Source: CAYHCE01 sp964355015
GTDB taxonomy: Bacteria > Cyanobacteriota > Cyanobacteriia > PCC-6307 > Cyanobiaceae
Direction: 5' to 3'
Assembly (NCBI GenBank): GCA_964355015.1
Contig: CAYHCE010000002.1
Location: 1 to 64,000, forward strand
Length of the DNA: 64,000 nt
This document shows, in pieces, positions 54,435-64,000 of the stretch; the stretch's first letter is position 1, and every line of letters begins with the position of its first letter. The notes beneath the pieces were generated by a model. It was not told the origin of the DNA. It saw nothing but the letters and a program-made list of their open reading frames with translations, and did not search any database. Made by a program: the position numbers and the translations under genes.

Positions 54435-56579
54435 TCAGCGGCCGATGAACCGATGGTGCTCCAGGCCGTCGAGCACCCCCCAGGCCTGGGGGAGCGAGGA
54501 GAAGAAGACCCTGCGCTGGCTCCGCAGCGACTCCAGGGCCGGATCGTGGTCGTTCGGCACGACGCCCAGGGGCAGGCCCAGCAACAGCTCCCCATCCCCC
54601 TCCTGGCTGGCGGCGACCAGGATGCTCGACAGCGGCAGTTTCCAGCGCAGGGCCACGTAGCGCACCGCCTCGGATTTGGAAGCGGTCAGAGGCAGCACAT
54701 CGAGATACCAGTGCCGGAAGAGGTGGGGACGAGCCGCCAGACGGTGACTGCGCAGTTTCTGGCGCACCAGGGGGAGAATCGCCTGGTCGGGTTCCTGCAG
54801 GATGAAGCTGACCTTGCAGGGGCCCTGCTCGGATGGGTCCTGCAACCGGAGCCGGGGCGCGAGTTCGGCCATCGCGGCCGCAACGCCGGCTCGATTCCAG
54901 CGGCGGCCGATCTGCTCCTGCCAGGCCAGGTCAGCGATCCACTGCTCGCCGCGGGCGTAGTGGATCTCGGTGCCAGCCCGAGTGATCCAGAGCGCCACCG
55001 GCGGCAGATGCAGTTCCGCCGAGCGGAAGCGGGCCGCCTGGAAGGAACGGCCGCTCACCAGACCGATGCTGAGGGCCGGATCCTCCAGCAGCCTCAGACG
55101 CAGGGCCTCAACGCCGGCGGGCTCCGGCGCGTCGAGGGCATCGTCCAGGTCGACCAGCAGCAACCGCTGCCCCAGGGGCGACGGCTGGGGCGCGGGCAGG
55201 ACGGGCTGCTGGAACCAGAGGGGTCTGCGCTGCTGGCCGGCCTCACGGGCGCTGGCACCGGCCGCGGCCAGATAGTGGCAGACGTGGGCATCCCAGGTGT
55301 ACTGACGGCAGACGGCCTCGATGCCGTTGTCGCTCCAGCGACGCCAGCGCTCGGGGTCCTCGCCGGCCTCCTCGAGCACCTGCTGCAGGGCATCGGGATC
55401 GGACACGTCCACCAGGGACCCGTTGCCGCAGCGCTGCAGGATGTCGCGGGGTCCGCCATCATCGGTGGCCACCAGCGGCAGGCCGCAGGCAGCCGCCTCC
55501 AGCAGGGTCAGCCCGAAGGGTTCGGTGAGGGCCGGGTTGACGAACAGGCCACGACGTCGTGAGGCCCAGCGGTAGATGACGGGAATCTGCTCGCGCCGAT
55601 GCTGCTTCGGGTAAGCCACCGATCCGTAGAGGTCGTAGTGATCCACCAGATCGAAGACCTGGTGGAACAGATCACGCTGCTGCTTCTCCAGCTGGCTCGG
55701 CTGCTGGCGGCAGCCCATCACCAGCACCAGGTTGTGCCGCTGGCGCAGTCGCTCCGAACGGCCGAACACCTCGATCAGGGCCGGGATGTTCTTGCGGGGA
55801 TCGGCCCGGCAGATGGCGAGGAGCGGGGGCCGCTGCGGCTCCCGCAGGAACGGCGTCATCAGTGCCTCAACGGCCGACTCGTCCTCCCCCGTCAGGGGTG
55901 GATGGAAGGCGGATCCGTCCACGCCCGGCGGGATCACACGGGCCAGGTCCTGGCGGAACTGGCCGTAGCGCGCGTACTGGTCCTCCATCTCCTGCCGGGT
56001 GCTCGTGATCACCAGGTGGCTGTGGGCCAGGGCCAGTTCCTCGGCGTCGATGCGCCGCTCCATGGCGTACTGCCTCTCGATCTGGAGCGGATCAAGGCCG
56101 GCCGCCATCATCCGGCGCCGCTTTTCCCTGCCGAGGGAGTGGCCGGTGAACACGAGTGGAACGCCCAGGCGGCGGCGGAGCAGCGCCCCCACGTAACCCG
56201 CATCGGCGTAGTGGGCATGAATCCAGTCGGGAAGGCGCGGCTGGGCGATCAGCTGCTCAGCCAGGGCGTCGGCCAGCTCGTCGAGATAGGGCCAGAGCTG
56301 CTCCTTGCGCAGGTAACGACGCGGGCCGAACGGGAGGCGCCGGATCAGGGCGTCGGGTGCGAAAGCCTCTTCGGGAACGGCGTAGTGCGCGGACACCCGC
56401 CGGTCCTGGATCAGGCGGGTGACCACCTCAACCCGGTCCACCTCGGGGCGAGCCGCCAGGCCCCGGGCCAGTTCAAGCACGTAGGTGGTCTGGCCGCCGG
56501 TGTCGGAATCGCGACCGAGCTCCAGGTCATGGCCCCGGAACAGACCATGGAGGTGGAGATGAAGCAGATACAGACCCAC
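54435..56579 (-). CDS. spsA: Sucrose-phosphate synthase with phosphatase-like C-terminal domain
   Basis: A 714-residue enzyme making sucrose-6-phosphate from UDP-glucose and fructose-6-phosphate, for compatible solute synthesis. The GT4 domain runs residues 1-460: GHDLELGRDSDTGGQTTYVL near 14, VFTGHSLGREKRRRMMAAG near 140, EPFGLTLLEAAACGLPLVAT near 358. The C-terminal part (about 480-714) is HAD-like. Its first motif reads LVDLDDALD, where active phosphatases have DxDxT, and the last (ASQEGDGELLLG) departs from the usual GDSGND, so phosphatase activity is doubtful, as in some cyanobacterial relatives. ATG 56579. Confidence 0.93.
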   Translation of the reverse strand: MGLYLLHLHLHGLFRGHDLELGRDSDTGGQTTYVLELARGLAARPEVDRVEVVTRLIQDRRVSAHYAVPEEAFAPDALIRRLPFGPRRYLRKEQLWPYLDELADALAEQLIAQPRLPDWIHAHYADAGYVGALLRRRLGVPLVFTGHSLGREKRRRMMAAGLDPLQIERQYAMERRIDAEELALAHSHLVITSTRQEMEDQYARYGQFRQDLARVIPPGVDGSAFHPPLTGEDESAVEALMTPFLREPQRPPLLAICRADPRKNIPALIEVFGRSERLRQRHNLVLVMGCRQQPSQLEKQQRDLFHQVFDLVDHYDLYGSVAYPKQHRREQIPVIYRWASRRRGLFVNPALTEPFGLTLLEAAACGLPLVATDDGGPRDILQRCGNGSLVDVSDPDALQQVLEEAGEDPERWRRWSDNGIEAVCRQYTWDAHVCHYLAAAGASAREAGQQRRPLWFQQPVLPAPQPSPLGQRLLLVDLDDALDAPEPAGVEALRLRLLEDPALSIGLVSGRSFQAARFRSAELHLPPVALWITRAGTEIHYARGEQWIADLAWQEQIGRRWNRAGVAAAMAELAPRLRLQDPSEQGPCKVSFILQEPDQAILPLVRQKLRSHRLAARPHLFRHWYLDVLPLTASKSEAVRYVALRWKLPLSSILVAASQEGDGELLLGLPLGVVPNDHDPALESLRSQRRVFFSSLPQAWGVLDGLEHHRFIGR

Positions 56580-56825
56580 GGGGACACCAGAGCCGGTGGA
56601 ATGCTTCGGGAAGCATCCGCGGATGGTCCACCTTTAGCGAGGTTTTCAGGTGGGGGCAGTCCTGCAGACCAGCCATGGTTCGAGCCCGTACAGAGCGGCA
56701 AGCCGAGACTCATTCAGGACAAAGGGATTCAGCGGCTCCCGGTCAGCAGCACCGGTTCGGAACCCGTCATGGAACCAACACGGAACAGGCCGCACCGACG
56801 GACCCAGAGGACTGGGTTCGTGTCA

Positions 56826-58376
56826 TCAGCGGTTCCCCTGGAGCAGCGGCGTCACATCCACCAGAGGCCTGGCTGTGTCTCCCCAGCCGTTCGCCGGCAA
56901 CAGGGCGGGGGCCCCGGGGCCGGGAGCGGCCGCAGGGCCGGCGGCAAAGGCTCCGTCCAGCCAGGCCAGCAGCAGCCCGCGCAGCGCACCACCGTCTTCC
57001 TCATAGCGGGATCCCAGATTGAAGTGGTCGCCACCGCGGGCGATCACAAGGCGATGGCCACCCCCGATGCCGCGAGCCTCCCGGGTCATCGGCACGATCG
57101 CCTCCGGTCCAGGCGGCACCACCCAGTCGCGGCTGCCGCTGACCAGCAGCACACGGGCGTTCATGCCCCTGGCGGCACCGTGATTGAACAGCAGCGACAT
57201 CGGCGGGCTGACCGCCACCACCGCTTTGACACGGGGATCCGCCAGCGCCGCCTGATCGGCGGAGGTCAGGAAACTGCACTGCAGTGTCCAGCTCAGGTTG
57301 CGGGCGGGGTCCATCACGTCCTGGCAGTTCTTCTGCAGCCCGGCGGAGCTGGGGGTGGCCCCCGCCAGCTGCAAGGCCGTGGTGGCCCCCCATGACTGAC
57401 CCAGCACGGCGACGGAGTCGGTGCGGATCCCGGCCGGCAGACCGAGCTTGCCGGCGGCCGCCCCATTGATCACGGCTGTCACGTCCAGAGGCCGCAGGCG
57501 CAGTTCGGCCGGTCCCGGCGGTGGTGCCTTGCCCGAGAGCATCGCCTGCTGCTGCTGTTTGTCGCTGCCGGGATGGCGGGGCAGCAGCACCGTGTAGCCA
57601 TGGCTGGCCAGGTGCTTTGCCCAGCCCTCGAAGCTTTCCGGCCCATCCCACAGCCCATGGGAGATCACCACGAGCCGGCCTGACCCGCCCTGCACCGGGT
57701 TGATCACCACCAGCTGCAGCGGTGCGGACCGGTAGGGCACCGCCAGACTGATCTCGCGCCGCTGCACCGCCAGGCTGCCCGGCTGGCTGAGGGCCGGATC
57801 CACCGTCGCCGGCGTCTGGCCCGCCAGGAGGGCATCGGCGGGCTTCTGCTGACTGGCCAGCCGCTGCACGGCGAACAGGGCCCTGTTGAGATCGACGGAC
57901 GCCGTCTTGCCGGGAAGGGCCTGGAGCACGGTCAGCAGGGTGAGGGGGCCCCTGGCGGCCGCCTGGTCGAGGGTCCGCGACAGTTCCTGGCCACTGAGAT
58001 TCGCAGGCAACCCATCGATGCCGCCGAGGGCCGATACGAGCAGCAGCGCCTGATTGAGCAGCGCCGATCCCTCCGCCTGGTTCACCACCGCCGTGGCCTG
58101 AAGGGGAAGGGGAGCGTTGAAGAGCGAGAGCAATCTGCGCCCGATCGCTCCGTTGCTGGCCTGATCGAGCTGGGCCAGATCACTGGTGCCGCTCAGCAAT
58201 CGCGCCGGATCGCTCAGTTCGCTGAGCTTGATGATGAAGTTGGTGTCGAGGAGCGGCAGCCGCAGCTCAATCGACTCCAGAGCCTGCGCCGGCTGCAGCC
58301 CCAGAGGCAGGGAGGCCGCCACCCCCACCGCCGCGGCATGGGAGAGGCCCCGCAGGATCGATCGGAACGCAGGCAC
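56826..58376 (-). CDS. Exported alpha/beta hydrolase with DUF1400-like N-terminus
   Basis: A 516-residue protein: a signal peptide (AVGVAASLPLGLQPAQA), a DUF1400-like region (residues about 30-190, including LLDTNFIIKLSELSDPARLL), then an alpha/beta hydrolase domain with VVISHGLWDGPESFEGWAKH near 235, the nucleophile elbow VLGQSWGATTAL near 320, and a late histidine block GGDHFNLGSRYEED near 470. This plan is typical of cyanobacterial DUF1400/PAF-acetylhydrolase-like proteins. Substrate unknown. ATG 58376. A 246-base gap without a gene lies between it and spsA. Confidence 0.8.
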   Translation of the reverse strand: MPAFRSILRGLSHAAAVGVAASLPLGLQPAQALESIELRLPLLDTNFIIKLSELSDPARLLSGTSDLAQLDQASNGAIGRRLLSLFNAPLPLQATAVVNQAEGSALLNQALLLVSALGGIDGLPANLSGQELSRTLDQAAARGPLTLLTVLQALPGKTASVDLNRALFAVQRLASQQKPADALLAGQTPATVDPALSQPGSLAVQRREISLAVPYRSAPLQLVVINPVQGGSGRLVVISHGLWDGPESFEGWAKHLASHGYTVLLPRHPGSDKQQQQAMLSGKAPPPGPAELRLRPLDVTAVINGAAAGKLGLPAGIRTDSVAVLGQSWGATTALQLAGATPSSAGLQKNCQDVMDPARNLSWTLQCSFLTSADQAALADPRVKAVVAVSPPMSLLFNHGAARGMNARVLLVSGSRDWVVPPGPEAIVPMTREARGIGGGHRLVIARGGDHFNLGSRYEEDGGALRGLLLAWLDGAFAAGPAAAPGPGAPALLPANGWGDTARPLVDVTPLLQGNR

Positions 58377-58433
58377 GGCTGTGTTGGGCGGAGTGGGCCC
58401 ATGATCCCTCGCCTCAGGCCTGTGTTGCCACAG

Positions 58434-61451
<3,018 letters not shown>

Positions 61452-61496
61452 TCAGCGTCGGTGACAACGGTCGAGTCTACGGGCTGTAGCCGGACC

Positions 61497-63185
61497 TCAG
61501 GCCACGCCCCGGTCCAGCAGGCTGGCGACGTAGCTGCGGGTTTCGCCGGAATCGCCCCCGGCCAGCTCCGCCAGCTCCCGCTCGCGGGCCTGGGTGTCCC
61601 GCAGGTGGGACACTCGCGTCAGGGTGCGGCCGTCCTCGACGCGCTTGCTCACCTGGTAGTGGTGCTGAGCGGCGGCGGCCACCAGGGGCTGGTGGGTGAC
61701 GCAGAACACCTGGCGCTGCTCGGCCAGGCGCCGCAGCAGAGCCGCGATCGCCCCGCTCACCCGACCGCTGACGCCGCTGTCGATCTCGTCGAACAACAGG
61801 GTGACGTGGGGATCGGCTGCAGCCAGGCAGGTTTTGAGGGCGAGCAGGAAACGGCTCATCTCGCCGCCGGAGGCCACCTCCTGCAGAGGAGCCAGGGGCT
61901 GGCCAGGATTGGCGCTGAACAGGAACGCGATCGCGTCCGCGCCCTCCTCGCCGGGTGGAGCCGGCTCCACCGCCACCGCAAAGCGCACGTTAGCCAGACC
62001 CAGCGGTCGCAGGGCCTCCATCAGTTGCGCCTCCAGCTGGGCAGCGGCCTCATGGCGGCAGGCGCTGAGGCAGGAGCAGACCCGGTCCAGCTCGCGCCGT
62101 GCCGCGGCCTGCCGCTGTTCGAGTGCCCTCAGCGACTCCTCCGCTCCCCCGGGGGCGAGCCGCCGGCGCAGTTCATCGCGCCGGGCGATCAGCCCGGACA
62201 GATCCAGGTTGTGGCGACGCTCAAGGGCCTTGATCTGGGCGAGCCGCTCCTGCAGGGCCGCCAGGCCACCGGGATCGCTCTCCAGGGCGCCGCCGTAGCG
62301 GTCGAGCTCCCGGGCCAGGTCCTGAACCAGCTGCAGAGCGTCGCCGCAGCGCAGCAGCAGCGGCTGGAGGCTGGGGTCGAAGCCGGCCAGCAGCTGCAAT
62401 TCCTGCTCGCAGACGGCCAGATGGTCGAGGCTGGAAGGGGCCGCCTCGACCCCTTCCACCAGCCTGCCCAGCAGGGTCATCACCCCTTCCTGCAAGCGCA
62501 CCCCATGGGCCAGCCGGTCCTGCTCGATCTGCAGCCGCTGCCGCTCCTGCGGATCCTCCAGTCGGGCCGCCTCCAGATCGTCCAGCAGCTCCTGGCTGAG
62601 CCGGCGCTCCGCCTCGCTCCGCTGCCGATCGGCCCTGGACTCCTCCAGGGCCGCGGACGCCTGGCGCCAGGCCCGCACGGCGGGACGAACGGGAGCCAGG
62701 GCCGCGGCCACGACCTCGCCACCGAAGCGATCGAGCCAGCGCCGCTGCTGGCCGGGGCGGGCCAGCTGCTGGGTCTGGCCCTGCACGGTGAGATCGAGCA
62801 GGAGGGGCCGCAGGGCCAGGAGCTGGCTGCGGTTCACCGCCACGCCGTTGAGGCGACTGCGGCTGTGGACCCGCTCCTCCAGCGTGCGCCACTCGCGACT
62901 GAGCAGCAGCTCCGGCTCGTCGCTATCGAGCTCCTGCTCCTCCAGCCAGGCCCGCACCGGCTGGGACAGCGTAAAGCTGGCCTCGATCCTGCCCCGCTCG
63001 CTTCCCTGCCGCAGCAGTCGTGCCCCCTGGCTGCCCTGGGCGCCGCCCAGCAAGGCATCGAGGGCATCCAGCAGCAGGGACTTACCGGCTCCGGTCTCTC
63101 CGGTCAGCACCGTGAAGCCTGACGCAAAGGTGAGATCCAGACCGTCGATCAGCGCAATGTTCTCCAGGCGCAGACCCGTGAGCAC
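61497..63185 (-). CDS. recN: DNA repair protein RecN
   Basis: A 562-residue SMC-like protein acting in double-strand break repair. Walker A TVLTGETGAGKSLLLDAL near residue 24, long coiled-coil arms rich in Arg/Glu/Gln through the middle, signature EVASGGEMSRFLLALK near 440 and Walker B VTLLFDEIDSGVSGRVSGAI near 467. GTG 63185 gives LTGLRLENIALI, the normal RecN start. The next gene is divergent. Confidence 0.95.
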   Translation of the reverse strand: MLTGLRLENIALIDGLDLTFASGFTVLTGETGAGKSLLLDALDALLGGAQGSQGARLLRQGSERGRIEASFTLSQPVRAWLEEQELDSDEPELLLSREWRTLEERVHSRSRLNGVAVNRSQLLALRPLLLDLTVQGQTQQLARPGQQRRWLDRFGGEVVAAALAPVRPAVRAWRQASAALEESRADRQRSEAERRLSQELLDDLEAARLEDPQERQRLQIEQDRLAHGVRLQEGVMTLLGRLVEGVEAAPSSLDHLAVCEQELQLLAGFDPSLQPLLLRCGDALQLVQDLARELDRYGGALESDPGGLAALQERLAQIKALERRHNLDLSGLIARRDELRRRLAPGGAEESLRALEQRQAAARRELDRVCSCLSACRHEAAAQLEAQLMEALRPLGLANVRFAVAVEPAPPGEEGADAIAFLFSANPGQPLAPLQEVASGGEMSRFLLALKTCLAAADPHVTLLFDEIDSGVSGRVSGAIAALLRRLAEQRQVFCVTHQPLVAAAAQHHYQVSKRVEDGRTLTRVSHLRDTQARERELAELAGGDSGETRSYVASLLDRGVA

Positions 63186-63273
63186 GCAGCCCTCCGGTGG
63201 GGGAGTGAAGTCACCAGCCTGACCGTAGCGACGGTTCGTTTCGTTTAGAAGGGGTGCAGTGAGTCTCCCCTCG

Positions 63274-64000
63274 ATGGTCCGCTCCGATCCGGTGAGCAAC
63301 GATCCTGCGAGCGCCGATCACACAAGCACCGATCACACAAGCGCCGCAGAGGAGCTCAGCCCCTTCGACGATCTCAGCGACTTCATCGAGGCCGCGGGCC
63401 TGCTTCGCTACGACCCGGCAGCGATCACCCGCATTTACACCGGCCACCCGAGAAGGCTGTTCCGTCGTCTCTGGCAGACGCTGGTGCCGATCGGCCTGTT
63501 CCTGCTCGGCGTCGGCTTCGACAAGTTCACCGGCCTGCTCTCAACGGAAGCCCGGGCCCGGGCTCGGGCCCGGGAATGCGCCGAGCTGCTGGCGGCGCTG
63601 GGTCCGGCCTTCATCAAGGCAGGCCAGGCCCTCTCCACCAGGCCTGACATCGTGCCGCCGGTGCTGCTCGAGGAACTGGCCCAGCTGCAGGACCAGCTGC
63701 CCGGCTTCGACAGCGCCCTGGCGATGGCCTGCATCGAGGAGGACCTCGGCGCCCCGGTGGAGGCGATCTATGCCCAGCTGGATCGGGAACCGATCTCGGC
63801 GGCCTCACTTGGGCAGGTGCATCGGGGCGTGCTCAAAGGCGGCCAGCCCGTGGCGGTGAAAGTGCAGCGGCCGGGTCTGCGGGAGCAGATCACGCTCGAT
63901 CTCTACATCGTGCGCAACATCGCCGCCTGGCTGAATCGCAACGTGCGCGTCATCCGCAGCGATCTGGTGGCCCTGATCGACGAGCTGGGCAAGCGGGTGT
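63274..64000 (+). CDS. ABC1/UbiB-family protein kinase-like protein, 5' part
   Basis: The first 242 residues of a UbiB/ABC1-family protein, cut by the window end. Start ATG 63274. The N-terminus contains a repeated 15-base unit giving DHTSTDHTSA, then DDLSDFIEAAGLLRYDPAAI. The family KxGQ-type motif is seen in GPAFIKAGQALSTRPD near residue 112, followed by the region APVEAIYAQLDREPISAASL and the lysine block GQPVAVKVQRPGL. Cyanobacterial members are linked to prenylquinone synthesis. Divergent from recN. Confidence 0.9.
   Translation, partial: MVRSDPVSNDPASADHTSTDHTSAAEELSPFDDLSDFIEAAGLLRYDPAAITRIYTGHPRRLFRRLWQTLVPIGLFLLGVGFDKFTGLLSTEARARARARECAELLAALGPAFIKAGQALSTRPDIVPPVLLEELAQLQDQLPGFDSALAMACIEEDLGAPVEAIYAQLDREPISAASLGQVHRGVLKGGQPVAVKVQRPGLREQITLDLYIVRNIAAWLNRNVRVIRSDLVALIDELGKRV

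Overview
The window reads as chromosome of a high-GC picocyanobacterium (Cyanobium / freshwater-type Synechococcus). The pointers are a PsbQ-type photosystem II lipoprotein, a sucrose-phosphate synthase with a phosphatase-like tail, a Tic20-type membrane protein, a phytol-kinase-type enzyme, a group 2 sigma factor, a DUF3134 protein and a pair of DUF3721 proteins. This is inferred from gene content; no rRNA or other species marker is present, and I saw no tRNA, rRNA or CRISPR array.

Layout. 1-9.2 kb is a mosaic: a metallophosphoesterase, MoaB, a MOSC protein, a TMEM175-type channel, a ClC channel, a dead MFS transporter, an amidohydrolase, and a TetR regulator divergent from a GST/flavin-oxidase pair with two identical palindromic operators between them. 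9.2-12.2 kb is less GC-rich and carries an ISAs1-type insertion sequence whose right end sits in the start of a hicB antitoxin gene, next to a doubly frameshifted hicA toxin gene. 12.2-17.0 kb is a nickel island: two HupE/UreJ proteins, ECF transporter NikO/NikQ, the regulator NikR, divergent NikMN, and the collapsed remains of a CbiX chelatase gene. 17.2-18.5 kb holds two coupled DUF3721 genes, one with a seven-fold ten-residue repeat, followed by a DUF1800 fragment. 18.5-23.1 kb has two methyltransferases and the molybdenum-cofactor genes moaD, moaE, moeA and moaC (moaB lies about 18 kb away; no moaA seen).

23-34.4 kb is mostly housekeeping (MFS transporter, polyphosphate kinase, sigma factor, phytol kinase, DAHP synthase, aconitase B), interrupted by a decayed dhaK-dhaL pair. 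34.5-37.4 kb is a less GC-rich block of exported proteins: a lipoprotein, a TPR protein, a four-Cys protein and a frameshifted YadA-like trimeric adhesin. 37.8-64 kb is dense core genome: radical SAM protein, O-antigen ligase-like protein, purU, psbQ, FAD oxidoreductase, dnaK, aroE, tic20, rpsF, argG, mraY, purT, an LCP protein, spsA, a DUF1400 hydrolase, uvrA, recN, and the start of a UbiB-family kinase.

The most striking general feature is gene decay. At least eight loci (tauE-like, MFS, ISAs1 transposase, hicA, cbiX, DUF1800, dhaK/dhaL, yadA-like) are broken. Several keep recognisable first and last segments but have lost the middle. The strongest candidate for something little described is the DUF3721 pair at 17.2-17.9 kb.
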